Shown here piece by piece: positions 7,518-15,600 of a stretch of 41,995 bases of DNA (the first letter of the stretch is position 1; every line of letters starts with the position of its first letter). Under the pieces are notes generated by a model. It was not told where the DNA came from and did no database searches. It saw only the letters and a list, made by a program, of their open reading frames with translations. This DNA comes from Planctomycetaceae bacterium (GTDB lineage: Bacteria; Planctomycetota; Planctomycetia; Pirellulales; Pirellulaceae). The translations under genes and the position numbers were made by a program. The DNA is taken from the NCBI GenBank assembly GCA_024638965.1, contig JAHEJI010000019.1, forward strand, positions 1 through 41,995, written 5' to 3'.

Positions 7518-8293
7518 GCTTCATTGTTCGCGGCGAAGGATAGATTATCGTACTCGACTCGCTCCAGAAACAAACCTTGGGCCGGTGCAGTTTCTCCAGC
7601 AGCACACCGATCTTTCCGTTTCAAAACCGACAATACCCATTCCGGATTCTCTTTTCCCAAGCCGATGCGAACGAGGGTTCCCACGATATTGCGAACCATG
7701 TTATACAGAAACCCATCGGCCGCGATCACAATATCGACGTATTCGAAAATTGACTCCCGAAAATACTCGACATCCAGTTGCGTCACATTTCGGACCGTCG
7801 TCAGGCGAGCGGATCCCTTTGTCTGAAAGCTGCCGAAATCGTGCTGCCCGCTTAACAATTCGGCCGCTTTCTGCATCGCCCCGATATCCAGTTTTCGCGG
7901 AATAAACCAGCGGTGATGTCGATTCAAAACGTCCAGAACCGGGCCAAACTGGATTTGATAACGGTAAGTCTTACTAGTCGCGTCACGAATGGCATGGAAC
8001 CCTTCCGGCGCCGCTTCAACCTTCAATACCGAAATGTCAAACGGAGTTGTAGCGGTTAATGCAAACGCAATTCGCTCACACGGCAAATCGGTTTCCGTTT
8101 TCAAGCTGCAAACCTGGCGACGAGCATGAACGCCCGCATCCGTTCTTCCGCTCGCCGTGATGCGAATCGTTTCCCCTGTGATTTCAAGCCAGGCAGCTTC
8201 GAGTTTTTCCTGGACCGAGATACCATTCGGTTGTAACTGCCACCCGACGTAATTCGTTCCGTCGTACATGATAGTTAACTTGAGGTGCCGCAT
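7490..8293 (-). CDS. truA: tRNA pseudouridine(38-40) synthase
   Basis: TruA converts uridine to pseudouridine in the anticodon arm of tRNA. The protein starts MRHLKLTIMYDGTNYVGWQ and has the catalytic Asp52 in GRTDAGVHA, then TYRYQI, and FLYNMVRNIVGTLV near the C-terminal half, all TruA signatures. I choose the ATG at 8293 because it opens directly into the conserved strand; a longer frame to 8380 would add 29 non-conserved residues lying inside asd. With this start truA overlaps the end of asd by 19 bases, which suggests translational coupling. The C-terminal residues after NLSFAAN (EAEGEAPVES) coincide with a dispersed repeat unit and are not part of the family core. Confidence 0.95.
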   Translation of the reverse strand: MRHLKLTIMYDGTNYVGWQLQPNGISVQEKLEAAWLEITGETIRITASGRTDAGVHARRQVCSLKTETDLPCERIAFALTATTPFDISVLKVEAAPEGFHAIRDATSKTYRYQIQFGPVLDVLNRHHRWFIPRKLDIGAMQKAAELLSGQHDFGSFQTKGSARLTTVRNVTQLDVEYFRESIFEYVDIVIAADGFLYNMVRNIVGTLVRIGLGKENPEWVLSVLKRKDRCAAGETAPAQGLFLERVEYDNLSFAANNEAEGEAPVES

Positions 8294-9303
8294 GACGAAT
8301 ACCGCCCCGAAACAAGCAGTTCGGCAATTTGAACTGCGTTCGTTGCGGCTCCCTTTCGCAAGTTGTCGCTGACACACCAAAATGCCAAACCGTTGGGGGA
8401 ACTGATATCCTTCCGGATACGACCCACAAAAACGTCGTCCAAGTCGTCGGAATTAGTTGGCATTGGATAGTGACCCATCTCGAGATTATCGACAACCGTG
8501 ATGCCGGGAGCCTGTTCGAAAAGCTGTCTCGCCTGTTCCGCGGAAATAGGTGATTCCGTTTCTACGACTATCGATTCGCTGTGACAGTTGGATACTGGCA
8601 CTCGCACACACGTTGGACAGACTTCAATCGAATCGTTCTCAAGGAGCTTGCGAGTCTCCCAAACCATTTTCATTTCTTCCGACGTGTAACCTTCATGGAT
8701 CGGCGACCCAATTTGAGGGATGAGATTGAACGCAATCGGGTGACTGAACGCCTCGTAGTCCCAGTTCGCACCGTCCAATGCCTGACGTGTCCCTTCAATC
8801 AAGTCAGTCTGACCCTGAACGCCTGCTCCGCTGGTCGCTTGATAGGTTGAAACGATGACCCTTTTGACGGGCGAGACATCGTGGAGCGGTTTAAGGCACA
8901 CCACCATCTGAGTCGTGCTGCAATTGGGGCTGGCAATGATCCCTTGATGGTTTTCCACGGCTTGGGGATTGACTTCAGGAATGACCAACGGAACGTGGTT
9001 TAACATTCGATGGAATCCACTTTCATCAATCACAATCGCGTCTCGCTCGATTGCCCACTGAGCGAATTCAGCGGCCACTTCATCAGGTGTACTGCCGATG
9101 ACGATGTCGATCTCATCAAACACCGACGGCTCAAGGAGTTTAACCTGATGCAGCTCCCCTTTGAACTCAATCGTCTTGCCAACCGATCGTGCGGAAGCCA
9201 GAAATGTGATCGACTCGTGTGGGAAATCTCGCTGTTCAAGCAATTGTCGAACGATTCGCCCGACCGCGCCCGTGGCACCTGCGATTGCAATTCGTTTTGT
9301 CAC
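8275..9303 (-). CDS. asd: Aspartate-semialdehyde dehydrogenase
   Basis: The enzyme reduces aspartyl phosphate to aspartate semialdehyde, the branch point to lysine/diaminopimelate, threonine and methionine. In 342 residues it shows the nucleotide-binding GATGAVG at 9-15, DESGFHRM near 93, the active-site Cys128 in SPNCSTTQ, and RVPVSNCHSESI in the C-terminal half. Length and motifs match the Gram-positive/USG-1-like type of Asd. The start is GTG at 9303, preceded by AAGGA at a suitable distance; the downstream gene truA begins inside its last codons. It sits in a run of minus-strand genes that do not otherwise form an amino-acid pathway. Confidence 0.96.
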   Translation of the reverse strand: MTKRIAIAGATGAVGRIVRQLLEQRDFPHESITFLASARSVGKTIEFKGELHQVKLLEPSVFDEIDIVIGSTPDEVAAEFAQWAIERDAIVIDESGFHRMLNHVPLVIPEVNPQAVENHQGIIASPNCSTTQMVVCLKPLHDVSPVKRVIVSTYQATSGAGVQGQTDLIEGTRQALDGANWDYEAFSHPIAFNLIPQIGSPIHEGYTSEEMKMVWETRKLLENDSIEVCPTCVRVPVSNCHSESIVVETESPISAEQARQLFEQAPGITVVDNLEMGHYPMPTNSDDLDDVFVGRIRKDISSPNGLAFWCVSDNLRKGAATNAVQIAELLVSGRYSSCGTSS

Positions 9304-9402
9304 CGATGTTCCTTAAAAAGATTGTCGTCAAGCTACTTCTCTTCAATGACAAATCTATGTTCATTCTTGAAGTTGTGCCGTCTCGAAGTATAAACCTTGG
9401 CG

Positions 9403-10389
9403 TCAACTTTGGGCAACAACTGCATTGGATTCAGTCGAGCGAATCGGGAGCCTCAATGTGCGTCGAATCCACTCAATCGGGACAAACGCGAGGTTGCCAA
9501 TGATCATAATCAAGCCAAACGTAAGCATTCCCATTGCTATCCCGATTCCCAAGTGAACCGTCACCGCGAGCAACAGGAAAATCGGCCTTGTTAGCCGAGG
9601 CCAAATCAGAAATGCAAAACAAACTTCCCATGCCAACGCGATTAAGGTCATTAGATTTACTAACCATAGATGTCCTGCCAGCCAGGTCATATCCAACGTC
9701 TGATATTCGTAACTTGCCAGCGCATACCAGATCGCCGTGCCATTCCACCAGGTATCGCCTTGGAGTTTGCCCACTCCAGCGAAGAAGTAGACCACGCACA
9801 TGTGAACTTGAATCAGACGAATCGCAATGTTGGACAACGTATCTCTGGCTGGAAAATTTGAAATGCTGGGACGTACTGCCCCACCCTCCCCCATTATTTT
9901 GTCGCTTGACCGACGTCGGATCCACTGATCGACCGAGAAACAAGCGCCTGAAGTACCCAATGCCAGGTATAAGCACAGAAAGCAATTGATCTGGTCCAGT
10001 CCAAACAACGCTCCGGTTGCTCGATTGGCGTAGGAGATAGCAAGCAAACAAGTCAGCACGCTGGTCACACGTGTAAACAAACCAGCCGCGAACATTCCAA
10101 TGATAATAAGCCCGATGACGTGAACTGTCCAAAGCCACGAGCCAGAACTGATCCAATCGAAATGGCTCCAGACCCAATTCGGTTCGCCGTAAATCAAATC
10201 GCGAAAGGTCGCAGGAATCACGCCCTCGGCGCCATAAAAAGTCTGCAGTTCCTTTGTCCAGACGAGGTGCGTGTAAAAGACCATCAGCCCAACCAAGATC
10301 CGCATCAGTCCCAGGATGGTTGGATCCGCGGGTCGAAACCAGAACTGATTCCAGGCCATCGCCCAGGATTTCAAATAATCAGCGACCAT
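9403..10389 (-). CDS. HTTM domain membrane protein (vitamin K-dependent carboxylase-like)
   Basis: The 328-residue protein has about seven to eight hydrophobic segments and the HTTM-type opening FWFRPADPTILGLMRILVG (residues 13-31), followed by YTHLVW and later HMCVVYFFAGVGKLQGD with WWNGTAIWYAL. The YFFAGxxKL...W..G.A pattern is characteristic of the HTTM/DoxX-like family related to the membrane half of gamma-glutamyl carboxylase. The start at 10389 is chosen because it lies in the last codons of the upstream gene (11-base overlap); a longer frame adds an Arg/Cys-rich N-terminus inside that gene. Substrate and reaction are unknown. Confidence 0.82.
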   Translation of the reverse strand: MVADYLKSWAMAWNQFWFRPADPTILGLMRILVGLMVFYTHLVWTKELQTFYGAEGVIPATFRDLIYGEPNWVWSHFDWISSGSWLWTVHVIGLIIIGMFAAGLFTRVTSVLTCLLAISYANRATGALFGLDQINCFLCLYLALGTSGACFSVDQWIRRRSSDKIMGEGGAVRPSISNFPARDTLSNIAIRLIQVHMCVVYFFAGVGKLQGDTWWNGTAIWYALASYEYQTLDMTWLAGHLWLVNLMTLIALAWEVCFAFLIWPRLTRPIFLLLAVTVHLGIGIAMGMLTFGLIMIIGNLAFVPIEWIRRTLRLPIRSTESNAVVAQS

Positions 10390-11146
10390 TCGCAGCCCTC
10401 TCAGGTTCGGGAAGCGGCCCCGTTTCCGGTGGCGCACTTTCGGCTGCAGAACCGATCGGCAACAACGGCGATAGATAACGGGGATCGTCGAGTTCAACAC
10501 CGATTCGCGTTTCCGTCGCCTCAGGCAACAGTCTCTCTCGCAAGAAAAGCTGCACCGATTCACCGTGATGGCGTGCGAGGAGATGATTCTCGAGTGCGTT
10601 CACCAATTGGGAAATTCGTTGACGTGTATTTTCGTATCGCGCTGCCCGATCGAGTCGCTGGGCTTCCAGGACGTTGACCAACTCAAACTCACCAGCCAAT
10701 CTCATTTGGTCGATCTCTTTTTGGAGCGCCTGTTGATCTGCATCAAAGCCTTTTTGACCCGGTGTGAACGCGTGCTCTTCGTAAAGCGTTTCGCTCAACA
10801 TGAACCAGCGGTGATATAAAAGCCGGGGCCAGTTTTCGTTGCGATCGGGAAAACTGCCTTCAACGGTTTCACCATCGGCACGAGTCACTTTGAAATAGAC
10901 CAGATGGCTCGGGCCCGGATCTGGGCCAAAAAAACGGTAGCCATGTCCGAGGTAAAGCGACTGATGAAACGGTGCCACGATTTGTGACAACGGCCCCGAC
11001 AAGTTGTCCGATCTAATCGGATTGGACATCGGCCCCAAAATAACGATCGTCAAGTACATTGCAATCAACAACGATGCGATGATACGGGAGGTCCGAGACC
11101 ATACGTGAGGACTTGAAGCGTCGATTTCTTCAGCGGCAGTCGTCAC
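10379..11146 (-). CDS. Conserved membrane-anchored partner of the HTTM protein
   Basis: The 255-residue protein has one hydrophobic helix near residues 20-42 and then an extramembrane domain with GHGYRFFGPDPGPSHLVYFKV, which resembles the F-x-P-x-P region seen in small proteins encoded next to HTTM genes. Residues 130-200 are predicted helical, with many Glu, Gln and Arg, and the C-terminus is Pro/Ala-rich. Its stop codon overlaps the start of the HTTM gene, so I infer translational coupling and a shared complex. No enzymatic motif is visible. It is the first gene of the long minus-strand run. Confidence 0.7.
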   Translation of the reverse strand: MTTAAEEIDASSPHVWSRTSRIIASLLIAMYLTIVILGPMSNPIRSDNLSGPLSQIVAPFHQSLYLGHGYRFFGPDPGPSHLVYFKVTRADGETVEGSFPDRNENWPRLLYHRWFMLSETLYEEHAFTPGQKGFDADQQALQKEIDQMRLAGEFELVNVLEAQRLDRAARYENTRQRISQLVNALENHLLARHHGESVQLFLRERLLPEATETRIGVELDDPRYLSPLLPIGSAAESAPPETGPLPEPERAANGR

Positions 11147-11521
11147 TTAGCGGCTCACAGTTTTGATTCTGGAGGAGGTGGGGTGAATATTGTTCAACGG
11201 GAATCTGAACGGAGTTGCTCTAAAGAGTAAGTCCGGCCTGGTCAAACTTTTAACCTCTCCCTTGGGAGATTCGCCGTCTCAGCGGCGGTTGAGGGGCCAT
11301 ACCGACACAAAACACTTTGTGATTTGACAGATTGACACGCTTTACCGTCTCCCCAACCCTCACGTGTCGGAGGAGAGGGAAAATGGCATCGCACTACGTC
11401 GGACTTTCTCTAAGCGCGGAACAACGAACCTATTCGAGCAGCGAACTGCCATTCCTCCATTGTAATCAAAAAAACCCTGCCGCATTGCGACAGGGTTTCC
11501 AAACTGGTTAACAATTAATGA
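11147..11521. other. Intergenic region with a diverged CTCTCCC/GGGAGAGG repeat
   Basis: No gene is supported. Bases from about 11249 (AACCTCTCCCTTGGGAG) to about 11382 (GGAGGAGAGGGAAAA) form the two ends of an imperfect inverted repeat of a type common in planctomycete intergenic DNA. The right end of the gap holds the terminator of the TIGR03000 gene at 11468-11498. The left end should contain the promoter of the gene starting at 11146. Confidence 0.55.
11468..11498 (-). terminator. Rho-independent terminator of the TIGR03000 gene
   Basis: On the minus strand an 8-bp perfect stem (AAACCCTG with CAGGGTTT) closes an 11-base loop that can pair further, and is followed by a run of seven T. It lies 24 bases past the stop codon at 11522. 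This is the clearest intrinsic terminator in the window. Confidence 0.88.
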
Positions 11522-12751
11522 CTATTTTTGTGCGACTTGATCGCCGGAGTCGAATTTGAACGTAACGAGCCGTGTTTGGCCGGCAGAAATACTAATCGTT
11601 TCTTCACGCGTAACCATCTTGCCATCCTGGTTGACCGATACCTGAATCTTGTAGTCTTTCCAGCTCTCGCCATCTTTTAAAGCTTGTGTCTCATAAGTTC
11701 TGAATTTTCCAATCGCAGCAGTTTCGTTGCCCGCAAGAACAACCTTTGCATCGGATGGAACCTTCAACATTACTGTTGTTACGGGCGGCTGATCAAAATC
11801 AAAACTAATCGTCTTTCGCAAACCGGTCGCCAATTTGACGTTCTGGTTACGAACGATCGTCTCTCCGCTTCGTTCCAGGACTGCCTTGACACGATATTCA
11901 TATCTTTTACCCGCCTTGAGGTGTCGAGAAACAAAACTTCTCAAGTCACCCTTCGTTCGTGTAAGGCGCCCATTGATATAGATCTTTGCTTCTACGGGTA
12001 GCTTGACACTCAATATTGCAGTGTTTTCGGCGTTTCGTTCTAAGCGAGTAATTTCTGTGGAGTCTTCAACAGGAGTCGGTCCGGGTTGCGGAGGAATCTC
12101 AAGGCCAGACGGATCGCCTTTTGGAACCACACCGCCTCCTTCTTCTATGATCGGCTGCGGCGCAGTTTCGGTTCCAAATGGCTGACCAACGCCTGGGCTT
12201 TCGATTACCTGCCCCGGATAACTCGGCATCGAACCAGATGGGCTTACGTAACTGGGCTCGATTGGGGCGTAACTCGGCGCACTGATAAATGACGAACCAG
12301 TATCGACTCTGCTGAGGTAGGAGGAACCCGAACTGGCGTATGACACGTACCGTGTTCCCCAAGAGCCGGTACTCGAACCGCGCGAACCATAACTACCGTA
12401 GGATGCGTAGCCTTTGCTTCCACTCGAATAATAACCGGTTGAACCACCGGAACTACCATGCCATCGGTTGTGAATGCGGCCAAACAGATTTCGGATGGGC
12501 GTTCGATAGTAGCGTCCACCACTGCTTCCACCTGACGAGCCCCAGCTACCACCACCTGAAGAGCCCCAGCTACCACCACCTGAAGAGCCCCAGCTACCAC
12601 CACCTGACGAGCCCCAGCTACCGCGGGAGTTTCCGCGACTACCGCCGCTGCCCCAGCTTCCACCTCCGGCCATGGCTGTATCACTCGCCAATAACACGGC
12701 ACAAACAAAGAGAATTAATCCGGCTTCGCGGCCGAATTTTAAGACCTTCAT
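11522..12751 (-). CDS. Secreted Gly/Ser-rich protein with two TIGR03000 domains
   Basis: The 409-residue protein begins with a signal peptide (about residues 1-28, ending ASDTAMA). Residues 29-85 are a GGGSWGSS repeat region encoded by a 24-bp tandem repeat, then Ser/Tyr/Gly-rich sequence to about 165. Two related beta domains follow: AILSVKLPVEAKIYINGRLT with its continuation to FDFDQ, and TVMLKVPSDAKVVLAGN with its continuation to KFDSG. The pattern (strand, P-x-A-x-V/I-x-I/V-N/G-G, then a long strand and F-x-F ending) is that of the Planctomycetes-specific TIGR03000 domain. The function is not known; a surface or wall role is inferred from export. AGGAG before the ATG supports the start, and a strong terminator follows. 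Confidence 0.85.
   Translation of the reverse strand: MKVLKFGREAGLILFVCAVLLASDTAMAGGGSWGSGGSRGNSRGSWGSSGGGSWGSSGGGSWGSSGGGSWGSSGGSSGGRYYRTPIRNLFGRIHNRWHGSSGGSTGYYSSGSKGYASYGSYGSRGSSTGSWGTRYVSYASSGSSYLSRVDTGSSFISAPSYAPIEPSYVSPSGSMPSYPGQVIESPGVGQPFGTETAPQPIIEEGGGVVPKGDPSGLEIPPQPGPTPVEDSTEITRLERNAENTAILSVKLPVEAKIYINGRLTRTKGDLRSFVSRHLKAGKRYEYRVKAVLERSGETIVRNQNVKLATGLRKTISFDFDQPPVTTVMLKVPSDAKVVLAGNETAAIGKFRTYETQALKDGESWKDYKIQVSVNQDGKMVTREETISISAGQTRLVTFKFDSGDQVAQK
12529..12622. repeat. 24-bp tandem repeat within the TIGR03000 gene
   Basis: About four copies of CCACCTGAMGAGCCCCAGCTACCA lie head to tail (M is A or C); the outer copies differ from the two identical inner ones by one base. Each copy encodes eight residues (GGGSWGSS). 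Identical inner copies suggest recent slippage, so repeat number may vary between strains. Confidence 0.9.
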
Positions 12752-13062
12752 GAATCACTCTCCTGGATGCAGATCACGACTTGCCAAAAACTAGGCTGGC
12801 ACAAACCAGCTCCTGATTCTGAATTTGACCCTGACAAATCCCGCTGACTCTCAAAAGGCCTAGGATAACAGGCAGTATTGGCAGTTCAAGGGATTTGGGT
12901 ATTTTTTAGCGACTTTGAGGGTTAGTAATTTTATCGCAAACAAAAACCGCGTCTTTCGTCGTGTTTTCGGTTGTCAACCTGCCCAATTTTTTGAAAGTTG
13001 AGAAGTGTCTTTCTGCGCGGCAGGGAGTGCCAATTTACAGTTTTGGACCCGGATTTGCTCAA
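12752..13062. other. Intergenic region between pcm and the TIGR03000 gene
   Basis: I see no gene or clear repeat. On the minus strand an AACCG...CGGTT stem with a loop of about 18 bases is followed by several T near 12950-12980, a weak terminator candidate for pcm. The last 150 bases before 12751 should hold the promoter of the TIGR03000 gene. Confidence 0.45.
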
Positions 13063-14301
13063 TTACCTCCGATCGCTTCCAGGTGTTGGACGAACATTAA
13101 CGCTATCAAACGATGCGGAGCCTGTCGCTCCGAAAAGTCCAATGCGGACAATAGCTTCACGAGCCGCAATCGGTACCCGGATTTCGCGTTTCATGTTCTT
13201 CCAAGTCATCGTGCCTTGAAAGGGACCGATGTACTCCGAGCCCAAGTCTTTTCTCAATTGGTCATAAAAAGTGACCGCGACAACGGGCAGATCGGTCTTC
13301 ACGGGGCCGGGAAGAACATTTTCGCAGGCAACCGCCGCCATCAAATCGATCTTGGGAACCTTACGTCCATCAATCGCAAAACCCTGCATCACGTGCGCGG
13401 CTTGGCCTGGAACGTTGTTCGAAAACTGAACGTAGTGCAAACCGCTGGGCGCGAGGACTTCTTCCTTGACCTCCAGTTTCCTTTGATAGTACCAGCCCTT
13501 TACGAATCCTTCATCGTCCAGGCCTTCTTCGAAGTTCGGGTTGAGCAGTTTTGGTTTGGTTGGGTCCGGCAATACTTTTCGTTGTGCTTCGGCTGCGCCC
13601 GTCATGGGAACAAACAAGGTTGGGCGTAACGGTTGGGGTTCCAGTTTGCCATCGACTTTCTTGAGTCGGTACAGTGTTTGTTGGTGTCGTTCACCCATGG
13701 GGACGACGATCAGGCCACCCTCGCGCAATTGATCAATGAGCGGTTGAGGCACGTTTTCCGGAGAACAGGTTACGATGATTTTGTCAAACGGTGCGTACTT
13801 GGGCCAGCCTTTGTATCCATCACCGATTTTGACTTTGACGTTTTCGTATTTGAGCGATTTGAGAGTCTTTTTGGCTCGCTCACCAAGCGGTGCCACGATT
13901 TCGATCGAGTAGACGTCTTTGACGAGCGGACTAAGAACAGCTGCTTGATAACCGCTTCCTGTTCCAATCTCCAGGACTTTGTCAGTCGGCTGCGGATCCA
14001 GCGACTCTGTCATGTAAGCGACGATGAAGGGTGACGAAATCGTTTGACTTTCGCCAATCGGAATTCCAGCGTCGAGGTAAGACTGTGTTTTTCGAAGTTT
14101 TTTGGGAATAAACTCGTGACGAGGCGTCGCCAACATCGCCTTGATGACTCGTTCATCGGAGACGCCGGCCCCTTTAACCGCGTTTTCCACCATTTCGATT
14201 CGCTGCTGCTTGAATCGTTCTTCGCTGGTTTGGGCACAAACAAATTGACTGCTGCAAAAAAAAGCGGCCAAGCCAATCATGAACGCAATGCGACTTTTCA
14301 T
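13063..14301 (-). CDS. pcm: Exported protein-L-isoaspartate O-methyltransferase with C-terminal extension
   Basis: Pcm methylates abnormal L-isoaspartyl residues so that they can be repaired. The core is clear: TPRHEFIP, IGESQTISSPFIVAYMTE, SAM-binding VLEIGTGSGYQAAVLS, and GGLIVVPMG near residue 206. Two things are unusual. The protein starts with a signal peptide (MKSRIAFMIGLAAFFCS... ending CAQ near residue 24), and after the methyltransferase, from about residue 240, it carries an extra domain of about 170 residues with jelly-roll-like strands (LLNPNFEEGL, GLHYVQFSN, AREAIVRIGLFGATG), resembling carbohydrate-binding modules. I choose the ATG at 14301 because AAAGGAC lies ten bases upstream and the signal peptide begins there; the longer frame to 14328 would put charged residues in front. 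Total 412 residues. Confidence 0.9.
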   Translation of the reverse strand: MKSRIAFMIGLAAFFCSSQFVCAQTSEERFKQQRIEMVENAVKGAGVSDERVIKAMLATPRHEFIPKKLRKTQSYLDAGIPIGESQTISSPFIVAYMTESLDPQPTDKVLEIGTGSGYQAAVLSPLVKDVYSIEIVAPLGERAKKTLKSLKYENVKVKIGDGYKGWPKYAPFDKIIVTCSPENVPQPLIDQLREGGLIVVPMGERHQQTLYRLKKVDGKLEPQPLRPTLFVPMTGAAEAQRKVLPDPTKPKLLNPNFEEGLDDEGFVKGWYYQRKLEVKEEVLAPSGLHYVQFSNNVPGQAAHVMQGFAIDGRKVPKIDLMAAVACENVLPGPVKTDLPVVAVTFYDQLRKDLGSEYIGPFQGTMTWKNMKREIRVPIAAREAIVRIGLFGATGSASFDSVNVRPTPGSDRR

Positions 14302-14438
14302 TCCCAAAGTCCTTTCAAGTTTTTCCAATCACTGCCCCGGATCCTCTATTATTATAGCCGTCTTGCGGCAAGGACAATAATCGTTCACAAACTGTTTTCA
14401 GCCAATCATAATCAGTCGTAAAATAAGGAACAAACCAG

Positions 14439-15269
14439 TTGTCCGATACTTCCGACGGTGAACATCACGTGAGCCAATTCGAAAATCAGAGAAACGAAGG
14501 AGAACGTGAGCCCAATGCATGGGCATTCGTTATTCCGTTTCTGGCTTTTATGTTGATCGGCATGCTATATCCCAAATTTGATCGCGTCTACCGAGATACG
14601 CTGGATCCGGCGGTTAGGGTCGATACTGACAACGAAGAGATTGTCCTTGAAGTCAATCAGGTAAAGACGAGAAATTATGTCGTCTTGATCGGTCTTCAGG
14701 TTGTCGTCGCGTGTGGGATATTGTTTTATTTTCGCCGCACCTATTTCGAACAGTTTCCACTGAGCTTCAACTGGATTGCCATTCCGGTCGGAATTATCGG
14801 CGTCGTTTTGTGGATTGGAATATGTGGGTTGGGAATCGAGCGAATGATCCTGGAACCCATTGGGCTTTCCAAATACGTGGAAGTTCGAGCAAGCTTCAAT
14901 CCGTTTCAACAAATTCCTGATCAAACTTACCTGTCAATTTTTCTGGCTCTCCGATTCAGCTTGTTGGCCTTACTGGTTCCCATTATCGAAGAATTGTTTT
15001 TGCGCGGCTGGTTGATTCGCTACATCGAGAATCCCCAATGGTGGGTTGTGAGCTTGAGTCAGCTTTCATTTAACAGTGTCGCCGTGGCAACGATTTATGG
15101 AGTGCTGGCTCATCCCGGCGAAGCAGTTGCCGCCTTGGTTTGGTTCAGTCTGGTCTCCTGGTTGATGCTCCGGACAGGGAATCTTTGGGATTGTGTGGTT
15201 GCACATGCAGTTACGAATCTTTTATTGGGGCTGTACATCGTGCGTTTCAGCGAGTGGCATCTTTGGTAA
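14439..15269 (+). CDS. CPBP/CAAX-type glutamic intramembrane protease (TIGR03008-like)
   Basis: The 276-residue protein has about seven hydrophobic segments. It carries the CPBP active-site motif EELFLRG (PIIEELFLRGWLIRY near residue 182), a second conserved stretch with His in VLAHPGE, and WDCVVAHAVTNLLLG near the end, the usual three-part ABI/CAAX protease signature. The spacing and WxxxxAH ending resemble the CAAX-related family that accompanies exosortases (TIGR03008), but no exosortase is in the window. The start is TTG at 14439 with AAGGA nine bases upstream; an ATG start is not available before the first helix. The MITE-like element begins one base after the stop codon. Confidence 0.82.
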   Translation: MSDTSDGEHHVSQFENQRNEGEREPNAWAFVIPFLAFMLIGMLYPKFDRVYRDTLDPAVRVDTDNEEIVLEVNQVKTRNYVVLIGLQVVVACGILFYFRRTYFEQFPLSFNWIAIPVGIIGVVLWIGICGLGIERMILEPIGLSKYVEVRASFNPFQQIPDQTYLSIFLALRFSLLALLVPIIEELFLRGWLIRYIENPQWWVVSLSQLSFNSVAVATIYGVLAHPGEAVAALVWFSLVSWLMLRTGNLWDCVVAHAVTNLLLGLYIVRFSEWHLW

Positions 15270-15270
15270 T

Positions 15271-15415
15271 TAGAGCAATTCCAAAGTTGATTTGCACTTG
15301 TGTCATCTTGAACCGAGGAACGAGGTGAAGGATCTACGTGAAACAACGAGAGATTCTTCAGTCGCAAGCTCCATCAGAATGACATTAGCTGAAAGCTAAT
15401 TTTGGAAACGCTCTA
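15271..15415. mobile_element. MITE-like element, copy 1 (TA-bounded, 145 bp)
   Basis: The ends read TAGAGCAATTCCAAAGTT and, on the other strand, TAGAGCGTTTCCAAAATT: 15 of 18 positions match, and both outermost bases are TA, as expected if a Tc1/IS630-type transposase had duplicated a TA target. Inside is a nested palindrome from TGTCATCTTGA (15301) to TCAGAATGACA (15384). There is no coding capacity. A second copy lies at 40248-40469. It abuts the stop codon of the CPBP protease gene. Confidence 0.7.
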
Positions 15416-15484
15416 GCCAAGTTTCAATCTGTAATATAGGCCTGGACATTATTTCTGGCGCCTCCGGCGTTTGCCTCAGCCCAT

Positions 15485-15600
15485 TCAGATCTTAGACTTC
15501 GTCTTTATTTTAATCGTAGTCTTAGCCTTTCACGGAAGGTCCTGCGCTTTGACGAGCACGAACGGGATTAAGACTAAGATCACGATTACGACTAGGATGA
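15485..15600. repeat. Inverted TCTTAG/CTAAGA repeat reaching into the O-antigen-ligase gene
   Basis: A left arm with TTTAATCGTAGTCTTAG (15510-15526 region) and a right arm with GATTAAGACTAAGATCACGA then CGACTAGG (15565-15597) are related in opposite orientation. The right arm lies wholly inside the 3' end of the gene at 15522-17015 and encodes its last residues. Similar runs of ATTAAGACTAAGATT words are common intergenic repeats in planctomycetes (general knowledge). Confidence 0.6.

Noticed and set aside
8294..8380. Longer truA N-terminus
   Set aside because: The 29 extra residues are not conserved in TruA and lie entirely within asd coding sequence.
12529..12622. Possible CRISPR or regulatory repeat
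   Set aside because: The repeat is head to tail without spacers and is in frame within a coding sequence.
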